64,000 nt of DNA from positions 62,001 to 126,000 of the forward strand of contig NZ_JADG01000004.1 in assembly GCF_000518265.1 (NCBI RefSeq). Reading direction: 5' to 3'. Positions 49,605-57,898 of the stretch are shown one piece after another; the stretch's first letter is position 1; the number at the start of each line of letters is the position of its first letter. A program made the translations under genes and the position numbers. Under the pieces are notes generated by a model, which was not told the DNA's origin, did not search any database, and saw nothing but the letters and a program-made list of their open reading frames with translations. This DNA is from Actinomadura oligospora ATCC 43269. GTDB lineage: Bacteria > Actinomycetota > Actinomycetes > Streptosporangiales > Streptosporangiaceae.

Positions 49605-50450
49605 ATGGACGACTGGCGGTTCACCGGCGACCTGGACGCCTTCGAGGCCGCGGCGGGTCCCCTGCTGCGCTCGGACCCGGCGCGGAACACCATGCACCTC
49701 ACCACGCTGGACACCCTTCGCCGCGCCGGTCTCCACGTCTTCGGCCCGGCCGATCCGATCTTCGGCTGGCTCGGCGGTCCGGAGCCGGTCGCCGCGTTCC
49801 TCTGCACCCCCGACTTCCCGCTCGTCCTCACGGATGTCACGGACGACGCGGCCCGCAGGCTCGCCGACGTCCTCCCGGTCACCACGACGGGCGTGAACGC
49901 CGAACGGTCCGCCGCGTCCGCGTTCGCCGCCTCCTGGCGCTCCCGCACGGACATGACGCCCTGGATGCTCCAGGAGCAGCGCCTCTACCGGCTGGACGAG
50001 CTCGTCCAGCCGGATCCGATGCCGCCAGGCACCTGGCGGGTCGCGACGTCCGCCGACCTCTCACGGGTTCTGACCTGGGTGGACGGCTTCGCCGCCGAGG
50101 CCGGAGGCGGAGCCCCGCGCGCCGTGACGGAGGAACGCCTGAACGCGGGCTGCGTCGTCCTGTGGGAGGTGGACGGCGAGCCGGTCGCGATGGCCGGACG
50201 CACCGCCACCGTGGACGGCATGACCCGCGTCGCCCCCGTCTACACCCCGTCCGCGCACCGCCGCCGGGGCTACGGCGCCGCCGCCACCGCCGCCGTCAGC
50301 CGCTCCGCCCTTGACGGGGGCGTTCGGGACGTCGTCCTGTTCACCGACCTCGCCAACCCGACGAGCAACGGCATCTACCAGGCCATCGGCTACCGGCCCG
50401 TCAGCGACCGTGTCGTGATCGGGTTCTCTGGGGTGGACGACGGCTCCTGA
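49605..50450 (+). CDS. GNAT family N-acetyltransferase
   Basis: 281 residues. The C-terminal half is the GNAT fold: VLTWVDGFAAEAGG, VLWEVDGEPVAMAGRTATVDGMTRVAPVYTP, the acetyl-CoA loop SAHRRRGYGAAATAAVS, and LFTDLANPTSNGIYQAIGYRPVSD. The N-terminal half (WRFTGDLDAFEAAAGPLLRSD, FGWLGGPEPVAAFLCTPDFP) is a less conserved GNAT-like module found in two-domain members. Substrate unknown. It probably shares a transcript with the CocE gene. Confidence 0.9.
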   Translation: MDDWRFTGDLDAFEAAAGPLLRSDPARNTMHLTTLDTLRRAGLHVFGPADPIFGWLGGPEPVAAFLCTPDFPLVLTDVTDDAARRLADVLPVTTTGVNAERSAASAFAASWRSRTDMTPWMLQEQRLYRLDELVQPDPMPPGTWRVATSADLSRVLTWVDGFAAEAGGGAPRAVTEERLNAGCVVLWEVDGEPVAMAGRTATVDGMTRVAPVYTPSAHRRRGYGAAATAAVSRSALDGGVRDVVLFTDLANPTSNGIYQAIGYRPVSDRVVIGFSGVDDGS

Positions 50451-50531
50451 GGTGGGGAGGCGTTCGGCGTGTGGGGCGCGTGTCCGTGTGGCATGGGCGC
50501 TTCCCGCAGCGGGGGTTCCTAGGATCGCGGT

Positions 50532-50879
50532 ATGACCATCGACTTGTTCGCGGGCATCCCGGTCAGCGACTACCAGGCGGCGCTGGCGTGGTACGAGCGG
50601 CTGTTCGGGACGCCCCCGGCGTTCGAACCGAACGACAGCGAGTCCGTGTGGGAGGTCGCCGCACACCGGTACGTGTACGTCGTCCACCTGCCCGAACGGG
50701 CCGGGCACGCGCTGCACACGGTGTTCGCGTCCGACTTCGACACGCGGATCTCGGAGATCGTGGAGCGCGGTCTCTCCCCGGAGCGGCGGGAGACCTACGA
50801 CAACGGCGTCCGCAAGGCCACGTTCCGCGACCCCGACGGCAACGAGTTCGCCTTCGGCGGCGCCCCGTCCGACACCTAG
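50532..50879 (+). CDS. VOC family protein
   Basis: 115 residues forming one glyoxalase-fold domain: LFAGIPVSDYQAALAWYERLFG at the start and RKATFRDPDGNEFAFGG at the end. The usual metal-binding His and Glu positions are only partly filled (the E of GNEFAF is present). The reaction is not assignable. Confidence 0.85.
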   Translation: MTIDLFAGIPVSDYQAALAWYERLFGTPPAFEPNDSESVWEVAAHRYVYVVHLPERAGHALHTVFASDFDTRISEIVERGLSPERRETYDNGVRKATFRDPDGNEFAFGGAPSDT

Positions 50880-50998
50880 CCCCAGCGTGTCGCACGACCA
50901 CCGGCGTGGCGCGGCATCGGCTCGTGAAGGAGGCGAAACCGGGAGCGCGGTCCGGACGTCGATATCGGCGGACCGTCCGCGATCACTCAGGAGCCGAC

Positions 50999-52186
50999 AT
51001 GTACCCGGACCACCCCCTGGAGCTGTGGAACGAGGCGGCGGCGCACGCGCTGCTGGGCGCGGCCCTTCCGAACAGCGCCGTCATCACCTTCGACGAGGAC
51101 GGCGGAGGGCTGCGCCGCCGCGAGTTCGGCATCGGGAGCTGGGGCATCGCGTGGGTCGAGGGCGGCCGTGCCGTCACCTACGGCTACGACCTCGACCGCA
51201 GCACCGCCCGTGACCAGCTGCCGCCCGTGGACCTGCTCGCGGGCGCGCCGGACTGGTTCCCGTGGGAGCACGTCCACGCGGCCCAGAAGGAGATGGACCT
51301 GGTCTCCTGGGTCTACTGGTGGGACGGGACGACCTGGGCGCGGCCCGAGTATCCCGGGGACATGGACGGAGGGCCCGACTCGGGGAACGACCAGTCCTTC
51401 GACGGCTACGCCGACAACGCGGAGGACTGGGACGCGGCGCGCGAGCCCTACGACGCCCTGCTGGCGGCGGTCGAGGCCCGGGTCGTGGACGCGGCCGTGA
51501 TCGAGGCCCTGTACGCGCCGCTGGACGAGACGTGCCGGCCGTCCGCCCCGGCGGCGGCGGTCGCGGGCGCCCTGGAGCTGGCGCGGCGGCTCGGCGTCAC
51601 GCCCGGCGCGCCACGGCCGGAACTCCCCGCCGGGACCGGCGAGCCCGCCGGGCGGCGCGTCCACGTCCTGGACGGGCACCAGGTGGAGGGGGCGATCGCG
51701 AAGGCGATGCGGAACGCGTCCGAGCTGGACCGTCCCGCCCCGTCCACCGAACCGGACGAGGTCGCCGCGTGGGTGCGCGCCAATCTCGGCGAGGCGGCCG
51801 TCGAGATCGCCTGGACGGGCTCGGACCGGCCCGGTCACGGCTACAAGCTCGGCATCGAGCGCGGGAGGATGGCGGACGCCGGACTGTCCGCGCTGCTCGA
51901 CGCGTGGCGGGAGCGGGAGGCCGACCCGGAGCGTGGCCGGTGGACGCACGCCAGGGTCGTCGTCACCGCGAGCGGGTTCACGGCCGACCGCGCGTACGAC
52001 CACCTTCCCGCCTGGTGGACGGGCTTCCAGCTGTACCTCGCCGGGCTGCGCGCGGAGATGGCCTCACGCGCGCCGCGATGGCGTCCGTCCTGGGCCGGGC
52101 TCCTGGATCAGGAACTCTGGTCGCAGGGCGTCCCGCCGGAGCTGGCCTGGCGGCCCGGCGAGCCCTTCCAGTCACTGGCCCTGTGA
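50999..52186 (+). CDS. Uncharacterised soluble protein
   Basis: 395 residues from ATG 50999 with CAGGAGCC upstream. No family was recognised. The N-terminal part is rich in aromatic residues (FGIGSWGIAWVEGGRAVTYGYD, DLVSWVYWWDGTTWARPEY) and suggests a beta domain. The middle is Ala/Pro-rich. The C-terminal region has WVRANLGEAAVEIAWTG, and a conserved-looking HLPAWWTGFQLYLAGLRAEM. No signal peptide or membrane helix. It stands alone between a VOC gene and a convergent HEAT protein gene. Confidence 0.75.
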   Translation: MYPDHPLELWNEAAAHALLGAALPNSAVITFDEDGGGLRRREFGIGSWGIAWVEGGRAVTYGYDLDRSTARDQLPPVDLLAGAPDWFPWEHVHAAQKEMDLVSWVYWWDGTTWARPEYPGDMDGGPDSGNDQSFDGYADNAEDWDAAREPYDALLAAVEARVVDAAVIEALYAPLDETCRPSAPAAAVAGALELARRLGVTPGAPRPELPAGTGEPAGRRVHVLDGHQVEGAIAKAMRNASELDRPAPSTEPDEVAAWVRANLGEAAVEIAWTGSDRPGHGYKLGIERGRMADAGLSALLDAWREREADPERGRWTHARVVVTASGFTADRAYDHLPAWWTGFQLYLAGLRAEMASRAPRWRPSWAGLLDQELWSQGVPPELAWRPGEPFQSLAL

Positions 52187-52229
52187 GCGGCCCCTCCACG
52201 GACGTCCTGTCACCCGAAGGCGGCCTTGG

Positions 52230-52568
52230 TCACTCGATCCAGCCGTTGGCCCGGGCGGCGTCCAGGGCCGCGTGGGCCTCGCGGCTGTCGAGCATCTCCA
52301 GGCCGCGCACCGCCCAGAGCCGGAGGGACTCGTCGTCGTTGGCCAGCTGGACGGTCAGGACCGGCATGGCCTCCGGCGACCGGGCCTCGGCGAGCAGTTC
52401 GAGCAGCCAGCAGCGCAGGCCCTGGTCCGGCTCCCGCTCGAACTCGGCCGCCAACTCCGGGACGTAGGCGTCGGCGTGCTCGCGCAGGAAGTCGAAGCCG
52501 TCCACGCGCCGCTGCGGATCGGCCGCGCGCATCATCGTCATCGCCTTCTCGAAGCGCTGAACCGACAT
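52230..52568 (-). CDS. Small HEAT-repeat protein
   Basis: 112 residues. Three helical pairs: RFEKAMTMMRAADPQRRVDGFDFLREH, GLRCWLLELLAEARSPEAMPVLTVQL, and DDESLRLWAVRGLEMLDSREAHAALDAARA. These match PBS-lyase/HEAT-like units used in protein binding. A lone gene converging with the preceding one, 43 nt apart. Confidence 0.8.
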   Translation of the reverse strand: MSVQRFEKAMTMMRAADPQRRVDGFDFLREHADAYVPELAAEFEREPDQGLRCWLLELLAEARSPEAMPVLTVQLANDDESLRLWAVRGLEMLDSREAHAALDAARANGWIE

Positions 52569-52697
52569 CCTCGAACCTCTTTCGCCGTCCGCATTCCCTG
52601 CCGGACGAGTATCCCGAAGTCCGGGCCCGGAACGCGCCGAGGGCGGGCGGGACCGGTTCGCGGAGACCGGTCCCGAACACCCTCGCGGCGAAGCGCC

Positions 52698-53369
52698 TCA
52701 GCCCTTGTGGGAGTCGTGCCAGTTCCACCACTCGTAGGGCGGGGTCTGGGGGTAGCCGTCGGGCGAGTCCTCCCAGTTCTCCTGGCGTCCGAGGGCGGTG
52801 ATGTCCAGGTAGGACCAGGTGCCGCCCATGACCTCGTCCCCGCGGCCGTTGACGAAGTACGTGCGGTAGACGGTGTCGCCCTCACGGATGAACGCGTTGG
52901 TGCCGTGCCACTCGTCCACGCCGTGGTCGACGTCGAAGTCGTCGGTGATGGTGAACCAGGGCATCGTCCAGCCCATGCGCTCCTTCATCCGGAAGATCTC
53001 CGGCTGCGGACCGCGGGACGCGAACACCAGCGTCGTGTCGCGGGCGTTCAGATGGGACGTGTGGGCCACCTGGTCGGCGACCATCGAGCAGCCGACGCAG
53101 GGCCGGTCCGGCCAGTCACCGGCGCCGGGGTCGAAGAACGCGCGGTAGACGATGAGCTGGCGGCGTCCGTCGAACAGGTCGAGCAGGCTCGCCCTGCCGT
53201 CCGGGCCGTCGAACACGTACGGCTTGTCGACGCGCAGCCACGGCATGCGGCGGCGCTCGGCCGCGAGCGCGTCGCGGGCGCGGGTGAGCTCCTTCTCCTG
53301 GACGAGCATGCGCTCGCGCGCGGCCTCCCACTCCTCGCGGGAGACGACGGATGGCGTCTTCATGGTCAT
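52698..53369 (-). CDS. DUF899 family thioredoxin-like protein
   Basis: 223 residues. VVSREEWEAARERMLVQEKELTRARDALAAERRRMPW is the family's coiled N terminus. RASLLDLFDGRRQLIVYRAFF and DRPCVGCSMVADQ (CVGC in place of a thioredoxin motif) follow, then TLVFASRGPQPEI and TWSYLDITALGRQENWEDSP near the end. The fold is thioredoxin-like; function is unknown. It follows the ArsR/SRPBCC pair on the same strand after eight bases, so may share their promoter. Confidence 0.92.
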   Translation of the reverse strand: MTMKTPSVVSREEWEAARERMLVQEKELTRARDALAAERRRMPWLRVDKPYVFDGPDGRASLLDLFDGRRQLIVYRAFFDPGAGDWPDRPCVGCSMVADQVAHTSHLNARDTTLVFASRGPQPEIFRMKERMGWTMPWFTITDDFDVDHGVDEWHGTNAFIREGDTVYRTYFVNGRGDEVMGGTWSYLDITALGRQENWEDSPDGYPQTPPYEWWNWHDSHKG

Positions 53370-53377
53370 TCGGCCCC

Positions 53378-53740
53378 TCAGGTGTCGAGATGGTTTCTCA
53401 GGGCGTCCAGCGGACCGTCCCAGTTGCGGGCGAGCGCGGCCAGGTACTGCTGCGCCACCTGCATGGGCGCGGAACGCAGCCGGTACCGGACGCGCCTGCG
53501 CTCGCCCGGCTCGGCCGTCACCAGGCCCGCGTCGGTGAGCAGGCCGAGGTGTTTCGCGACGGCCTGCCGGGTGATGGGCAGCCGTCCGGCCAGGTCGGTC
53601 GCCGTCGCCGGGCCGCCCGCCGCCAGCTCCGCCAGGATCGCGCGGCGCGTCGGATCGGCCAGGGCCGCGAAGACCAGCTCGGCGACCGCCTCCGCGTCCT
53701 GGCGTCCACCGCCCGCTCCGGCCGTGTCGTCAGGCCGCAT
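53378..53740 (-). CDS. ArsR-type transcriptional regulator
   Basis: 120 residues. ELVFAALADPTRRAILAELAAGGPATATDLAGRLPITRQAVAKHLGLLTDAGLV is the winged helix, with recognition helix ITRQAVAKHLGLL, and PGERRRVRYRL the wing. It lacks the metal-binding Cys of classical ArsR and belongs to the branch paired with SRPBCC proteins. It overlaps the SRPBCC gene by 11 bases. Two perfect palindromes in the shared promoter are its likely operators. Confidence 0.92.
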   Translation of the reverse strand: MRPDDTAGAGGGRQDAEAVAELVFAALADPTRRAILAELAAGGPATATDLAGRLPITRQAVAKHLGLLTDAGLVTAEPGERRRVRYRLRSAPMQVAQQYLAALARNWDGPLDALRNHLDT

Positions 53741-54161
53741 CGAGGTACTTGGCGATGTTGTCGAACTGCTCCTTCCAGCCGTCGACGTTGCCGCCGAACG
53801 CCTTGGCGTGCTCGCCCGCCGGGAGCTGCGCGAAGCCGGTCTCGACCACGGTCAGCCGCGTCCCGGCGACGGACGGCTCGAGGGTGAACTCGACGTAGGT
53901 GCGGCGCGGGTCGTCGTCCGGCAGGCCGTAGACCTGCCAGGTGAACCCGAACACCGACGGCTCCTCGACGCGCTCGATCCGCATGCGCTGCGCCATGCCA
54001 CCGCCGAACTCCAGCCACGCCGCGCCGCCCGGCTCCAGCTCGATGCCCGCCGACTCGGCGAACCACGCGGCCAGCCCCTCGGCGGTGGTCAGCGCGGTCC
54101 ACACCCTGGCGGGCGGGTGCGACAGGTCGACGGTCCGCTCGATCCGATCGGGAAATCCCAT
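53730..54161 (-). CDS. SRPBCC (AHSA1/START-like) domain protein
   Basis: 143 residues from ATG 54161, preceded by CAAGGAGG. IERTVDLSHPPARVWTALTTAEGLAAWFAE is the family opening, GFTWQVYGLPDDDPRRTYVEFTLE the core strands, and TRLTVVETGFAQLPAGEHAKAFGGNVDGWKEQFDNIAKYL the closing helix. A hydrophobic-ligand-binding cup protein, role unknown. First gene of an operon with the ArsR regulator and DUF899. Confidence 0.93.
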   Translation of the reverse strand: MGFPDRIERTVDLSHPPARVWTALTTAEGLAAWFAESAGIELEPGGAAWLEFGGGMAQRMRIERVEEPSVFGFTWQVYGLPDDDPRRTYVEFTLEPSVAGTRLTVVETGFAQLPAGEHAKAFGGNVDGWKEQFDNIAKYLDAA

Positions 54162-54176
54162 GATGGCCTCCTTGTT

Positions 54177-54222
54177 GCAACCTGTTGGTTGCAATCCTAT
54201 GGCAACCGATCGGTTGCGTCAA
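54177..54222 (-). promoter_or_regulatory. ArsR-operon promoter with two palindromic operators
   Basis: On the minus strand -35 TTGACG (54222-54217), a 17-nt spacer and -10 TAGGAT (54199-54194). Two perfect palindromes of form GCAACC-N4-GGTTGC occur: 54202-54217 inside the spacer and 54177-54192 over the start site, 25 bases apart. This is an ideal repression layout for the ArsR regulator encoded in the operon. Confidence 0.82.
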
Positions 54223-54289
54223 CGATGTCGTCCGCGGCTGCTAGCGTCCGGCGCGTCCGCCAAGATCACCCCGTTCCGGAGGCTCCCCC

Positions 54290-55288
54290 ATGCGTGACGG
54301 TGCTCCCCTGCAGTTCCCCGACCTCGACCGTCTGAGGGCCTTCGACGAGACCCAGGGCGACTACTACGTCAACGGATTCGAGCTGGAGCGGGGCCTGTCC
54401 TACCGGGAGGCCGAGCTCCAGGACCGGATCGTCTCGTTCGCCCAGGCCAACGGCAGCGGCTCGCTGTTCGGGATCTGGCTCCGCGACGACCGCGACGACC
54501 TCGGCACGCTCCCGGTCGTCGCGTACGGCGACGAGGGCGGGATCCACATCGTGGCCCGCGACTTCCGCGAGTTCCTGCGCCTGCTGGCGTCCCTCCCCGC
54601 CGACTGCGAACCCGACATCGACTGGGCCTGCTTCGGCCTCCGCGAGTGCTGGGACGAGGACGACGAGGACGACGAGGACGACGAGGACCTCGTGATCGAC
54701 CAGACGGCCTTCCTCACCTGGCTCGACAAGGAGTTCGGCATCACCCCCGCCGACGACTGGGAGGAGATCGTGGACGCCGCCCAGGCCGAACACGACGCCG
54801 AGTGGGCGGCCTGGATCCACCCGCTCATCCCGGACGCCGTCTACTCCCCGAACCACGACCTGAACCGGCTCGACCGGTTCCGCACCGGCCTCTACAAGGG
54901 CTTCGCCAACGGCTTCTGGCTGCACCGGGAGTTCAATGAGCGCGTCCGGCGGAACATGCCCCGGCTCAGGAACCCGGCGCGCACCGACACCATGGCCGTC
55001 TTCGGCACGAACGACAGCGACACCTTCTTCGCCCTGGACGCGGACGGACGCGTCCTCGCACTGGGCAAGGACACCGGCGTCCACCCCGTCGCCCGCGACC
55101 TGCGCACGTTCCTCCGGCTGCTCGCGGGCCTCACCGACACCGAGATCTGGTGCGACGAGACCCAGGTCGGCCTGCGCCCCTGCGAACCCGCCCCGGCCCG
55201 CGCCCAGTACGTCGAGTGGCTCGGGAACACCCTCGGCCTCCACCCCGCCGAGGACCCGGCGGCACTCCTCGCCGAAGCCCGCTCCTAA
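54290..55288 (+). CDS. Two-module protein, possibly SUKH/SMI1-like
   Basis: 332 residues. Two halves resemble each other: SLFGIWLRDD...VVAYGDEGGIHIVARDFREFLRLLASLPAD in the first and DTMAVFGTNDSDTFFALDADGR...VARDLRTFLRLLAGLTD in the second, joined by an acidic linker (DEDDEDDEDDED). The pattern of a glycine turn, beta strands and a closing FLRLLA helix recalls SMI1/KNR4 (SUKH) domains, many of which are immunity proteins. This is a tentative resemblance. No toxin gene is adjacent. It has its own start 73 nt from the divergent ArsR promoter. Confidence 0.7.
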   Translation: MRDGAPLQFPDLDRLRAFDETQGDYYVNGFELERGLSYREAELQDRIVSFAQANGSGSLFGIWLRDDRDDLGTLPVVAYGDEGGIHIVARDFREFLRLLASLPADCEPDIDWACFGLRECWDEDDEDDEDDEDLVIDQTAFLTWLDKEFGITPADDWEEIVDAAQAEHDAEWAAWIHPLIPDAVYSPNHDLNRLDRFRTGLYKGFANGFWLHREFNERVRRNMPRLRNPARTDTMAVFGTNDSDTFFALDADGRVLALGKDTGVHPVARDLRTFLRLLAGLTDTEIWCDETQVGLRPCEPAPARAQYVEWLGNTLGLHPAEDPAALLAEARS

Positions 55289-55317
55289 CCCCACAAATCC
55301 CCTGTTAACCTGCCCGA

Positions 55318-56040
55318 ATGGAGATCACGACGCTGGCCGAACGGCCGGAGCTGACCCAGGCGCTGCCGGAACTCAGCGGGGAGTGGCCGGGGTTCACCGG
55401 ACACGACCCGGTCACGCAGACCCGCTGGGCGGACGTCCCCCGCGTGTTCCCCGAGTTCGTGATCGTCGCGACCGAGGACGACGAGCTGGTCGCCCGCGGT
55501 TTCAGCGTCCCGTTCCAGTCCCGCGGCCCGCTCCCCGGCACCGGCTGGGACCAGGTCATGATCTGGGCGTTCCGGGACCACGCCGCCGGGGTGAGGACCG
55601 ACACGGTCAGCGCCATCGAGATCACCATCCGCGGCGACCACCGCGGCGCGGGCCTGTCGGGCACCCTGCTCGCCGCGATGCGCGTCAACGCCAAGGCGCG
55701 CGGGTTCGGCGAGCTGGTCGCCCCCGTCCGCCCGAACGCCAAGCACCTCGAACCGAAGACCCCCATGGCCGAGTACGCCCACCGCACCCGCGAGGACGGC
55801 CTCCCCCACGACCCCTGGCTCCGCGTCCACGTCCGCGCCGGAGGCGTCATCGACTCGATCGCCCCCGCCTCCATGACGATCGCGGGCTCCCTCGCCCAGT
55901 GGCGCGACTGGACCGGCCTCCCCTTCGACACCCCCGGCCCCGTCGAGGTCCCAGGCGCCCTCACCCCGGTCACCTGCTCCCTCGAACACGACAACGCCGT
56001 CTACGTGGAACCCAACGTCTGGATCCGCCACACCCTCTGA
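55318..56040 (+). CDS. GNAT-like acetyltransferase
   Basis: 240 residues. FVIVATEDDELVARGFSVPF is the central strand, DTVSAIEITIRGDHRGAGLSGTLLAAMRVNAKARGFGELVAPVRPN contains the acetyl-CoA loop (R-G-D-H-R-G-A-G-L-S). The C-terminal part (WLRVHVRAGGVIDSIAPASMTIAG) forms the substrate side. Substrate unknown. Lies 29 nt after the preceding gene. Confidence 0.88.
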   Translation: MEITTLAERPELTQALPELSGEWPGFTGHDPVTQTRWADVPRVFPEFVIVATEDDELVARGFSVPFQSRGPLPGTGWDQVMIWAFRDHAAGVRTDTVSAIEITIRGDHRGAGLSGTLLAAMRVNAKARGFGELVAPVRPNAKHLEPKTPMAEYAHRTREDGLPHDPWLRVHVRAGGVIDSIAPASMTIAGSLAQWRDWTGLPFDTPGPVEVPGALTPVTCSLEHDNAVYVEPNVWIRHTL

Positions 56041-56052
56041 GAACGAGTCCCG

Positions 56053-56853
56053 TCAGGCGTCCCGGCGGTCGATGGCCAGGGTGGCCAGGCCGAAGAGGAC
56101 GACCAGGTAGGCCAGGCATTCGAGCGCGGCCGCCGTGGGGCTCGGCAGGGAGGCGGAGGCGCCTCGCGTGCTGGTCAGGCCCTTGAGGATCTGGACCGGA
56201 GTCCAGCGTCCGGCGGCGTCGGCGGCGTCGCCGAGGGCCCCGGTGACCAGGTTGGCGCCGACGTAGAGTCCGAGCACGGCGGCCGTGGCGGCCGTCGCGC
56301 GCCGCAGGAGCGTGCCGACCGCCAGCCCGATGAGCGCGGTCACGGCCAGGAACGCCCCCGCGCCGAGGACGGCGCGCAGCGCGCCCGGGTCACCGAGACC
56401 GACGGCGAGGTGCTTCCCCGACAGGATCCGCTGCGCGGTGAGGAAGGTCGCGAGCGAGAGCACGAGCCCCGCCAGCAGCGCCGCGATGCCGACCACGGCC
56501 GCTTTGGCCGCGAGCACGGTGCGACGGCGCGGCACGGCGAGGAAGGTCGTGCCGATCAGCCCGCTGCCGTACTCGGACGTCACGCTCAGCGTCCCGAGCA
56601 CCCCGACGGCCAGCACGACGACCAGGAAGCCGCCGCTGAAGCAGTAGCCCGCCGGGTCGTAGCGGGCCAGCCTGCCGGCGCTCATCGCCGACCGGTCGGG
56701 GTCGCTCGCGAACGGCAGCACCGCGAGCGCGAACGACGCCGCGCACGCCAGTGGGAGCGTGACCCGCATCGAGTCGACCGACCTGAGCTTCAACCACTCC
56801 GAAGCCATCGCCCCGCGCATCATCGCTCCACGCATCATCGCCCCACGGATCAT
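56053..56853 (-). CDS. ABC transporter permease (ABC-2 type)
   Basis: 266 residues from ATG 56853 (GAAGGAGG upstream). About six membrane helices; ASEWLKLRSVDSMRVTLPL is the usual entry, and VTSEYGSGLIGTTFLAVPRRRTVLAAK is the conserved cytoplasmic gate found in lantibiotic/bacitracin-type permeases. Ends in DRRDA. The first 16 residues are three exact-pattern copies of M-x-R-G-A, a repeated start. Its ATG overlaps the ATPase stop (ATGA). Serves as the membrane part with the ATPase; substrate unknown. Confidence 0.9.
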   Translation of the reverse strand: MIRGAMMRGAMMRGAMASEWLKLRSVDSMRVTLPLACAASFALAVLPFASDPDRSAMSAGRLARYDPAGYCFSGGFLVVVLAVGVLGTLSVTSEYGSGLIGTTFLAVPRRRTVLAAKAAVVGIAALLAGLVLSLATFLTAQRILSGKHLAVGLGDPGALRAVLGAGAFLAVTALIGLAVGTLLRRATAATAAVLGLYVGANLVTGALGDAADAAGRWTPVQILKGLTSTRGASASLPSPTAAALECLAYLVVLFGLATLAIDRRDA

Positions 56854-57767
56854 CGCCGTCCTCCTTCGCTCGCCCGGTACTCCACCGCGTGTTCGGTCGC
56901 CTCGAAGTACGCCTGTTCGAGCGTCGCGCCGCGGACCGCGAGCTCGTGGACCGCCACGTCCGCCTCGGCGGCGAGGTCGCCGATCCGCCGCGGGGCCAGG
57001 CCGCGCACCGCCAGCGCGCCGTCCGCCTCGGACGACACGTCCCCCCCGGCCCGGGCCAGGACCGAGGCCAGCCGGGCGGGGTCGGCCGCGCGGACGAGGA
57101 CGTCGGTGCGGGACGCCCGGCGCACGAACTCGGCCATGCCGGTGTCGGCGATCAGCCGTCCCCGGCCGATGACGACCAGGTGGTCGGCGGTCTGCTCCAT
57201 CTCGGCCATCAGGTGGCTGCTGAGGAGCACGGCCCTGCCCTCGGCCGCCATGCCCCGCACCAGGGTCCGGATCCACTGGATCCCCTCCGGGTCCAGGCCG
57301 TTGATCGGCTCGTCCAGGACGAGGACCGGCGGGTCGCCGAGCAGGGCGGCGGCGATGCCGAGCCGCTGGCGCATGCCCAGGGAGAAGCCGCCCACGCGGC
57401 GGCGGGAGACCGTCGTGAGTCCGGTCAGTTCCAGGACGGCGTCGACCCGGGCGCTGGAGATCCCGGCGGCGAGCGCGATGGCCCGCAGGTGGTCTCGCGC
57501 GGTGCGGCCCGCATGGACCGCGCCGGGGTCCAGGAGCGCGCCCACTTCGTGTAGCGGATGCCGGAGCGCGGCGTAGGGGCGCCCGCCGACCAGGGCGTGG
57601 CCGCCGGTCGGCCGGGTGAGGCCGAGAATCATGCGCAGGGTGGTGGATTTGCCGGAACCGTTCGGGCCGAGGAATCCGGTCACCCGGCCGGGTCTGATCA
57701 CCACCGACAACCGGTCCACCGCGGTCGTCGGCCCGTAGCGTTTGGTGAGCTCGTGGGTTTCGATCAC
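56850..57767 (-). CDS. ABC transporter ATP-binding protein
   Basis: 305 residues from GTG 57767, just before IETHELTKRYGPTTAV. FLGPNGSGKSTTLRMILGL is Walker A, FSLGMRQRLGIAAALLG the signature, VLVLDEPINGLDPEG Walker B, and LLSSHLMAEMEQTADHLVVIG the switch. The C-terminal extension (AVHELAVRGATLEQAYFEAT) is of the antibiotic-resistance/DrrA-BcrA type. Energises the permease next to it. It is divergent from a sensor kinase gene. Confidence 0.95.
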   Translation of the reverse strand: MIETHELTKRYGPTTAVDRLSVVIRPGRVTGFLGPNGSGKSTTLRMILGLTRPTGGHALVGGRPYAALRHPLHEVGALLDPGAVHAGRTARDHLRAIALAAGISSARVDAVLELTGLTTVSRRRVGGFSLGMRQRLGIAAALLGDPPVLVLDEPINGLDPEGIQWIRTLVRGMAAEGRAVLLSSHLMAEMEQTADHLVVIGRGRLIADTGMAEFVRRASRTDVLVRAADPARLASVLARAGGDVSSEADGALAVRGLAPRRIGDLAAEADVAVHELAVRGATLEQAYFEATEHAVEYRASEGGRR

Positions 57768-57898
57768 GCGGTCCAGGCTGCCGCCGCCCGCGCGCCCGCG
57801 CGTCTGGCCGTGGAGGTGTCCCGTCGCGGCCGAGTCCGCCCCCGGATGTATGACCGTGGTAGGACGCGCCGGACGCCGCCTCGCCCTAGCTTGGGGGG

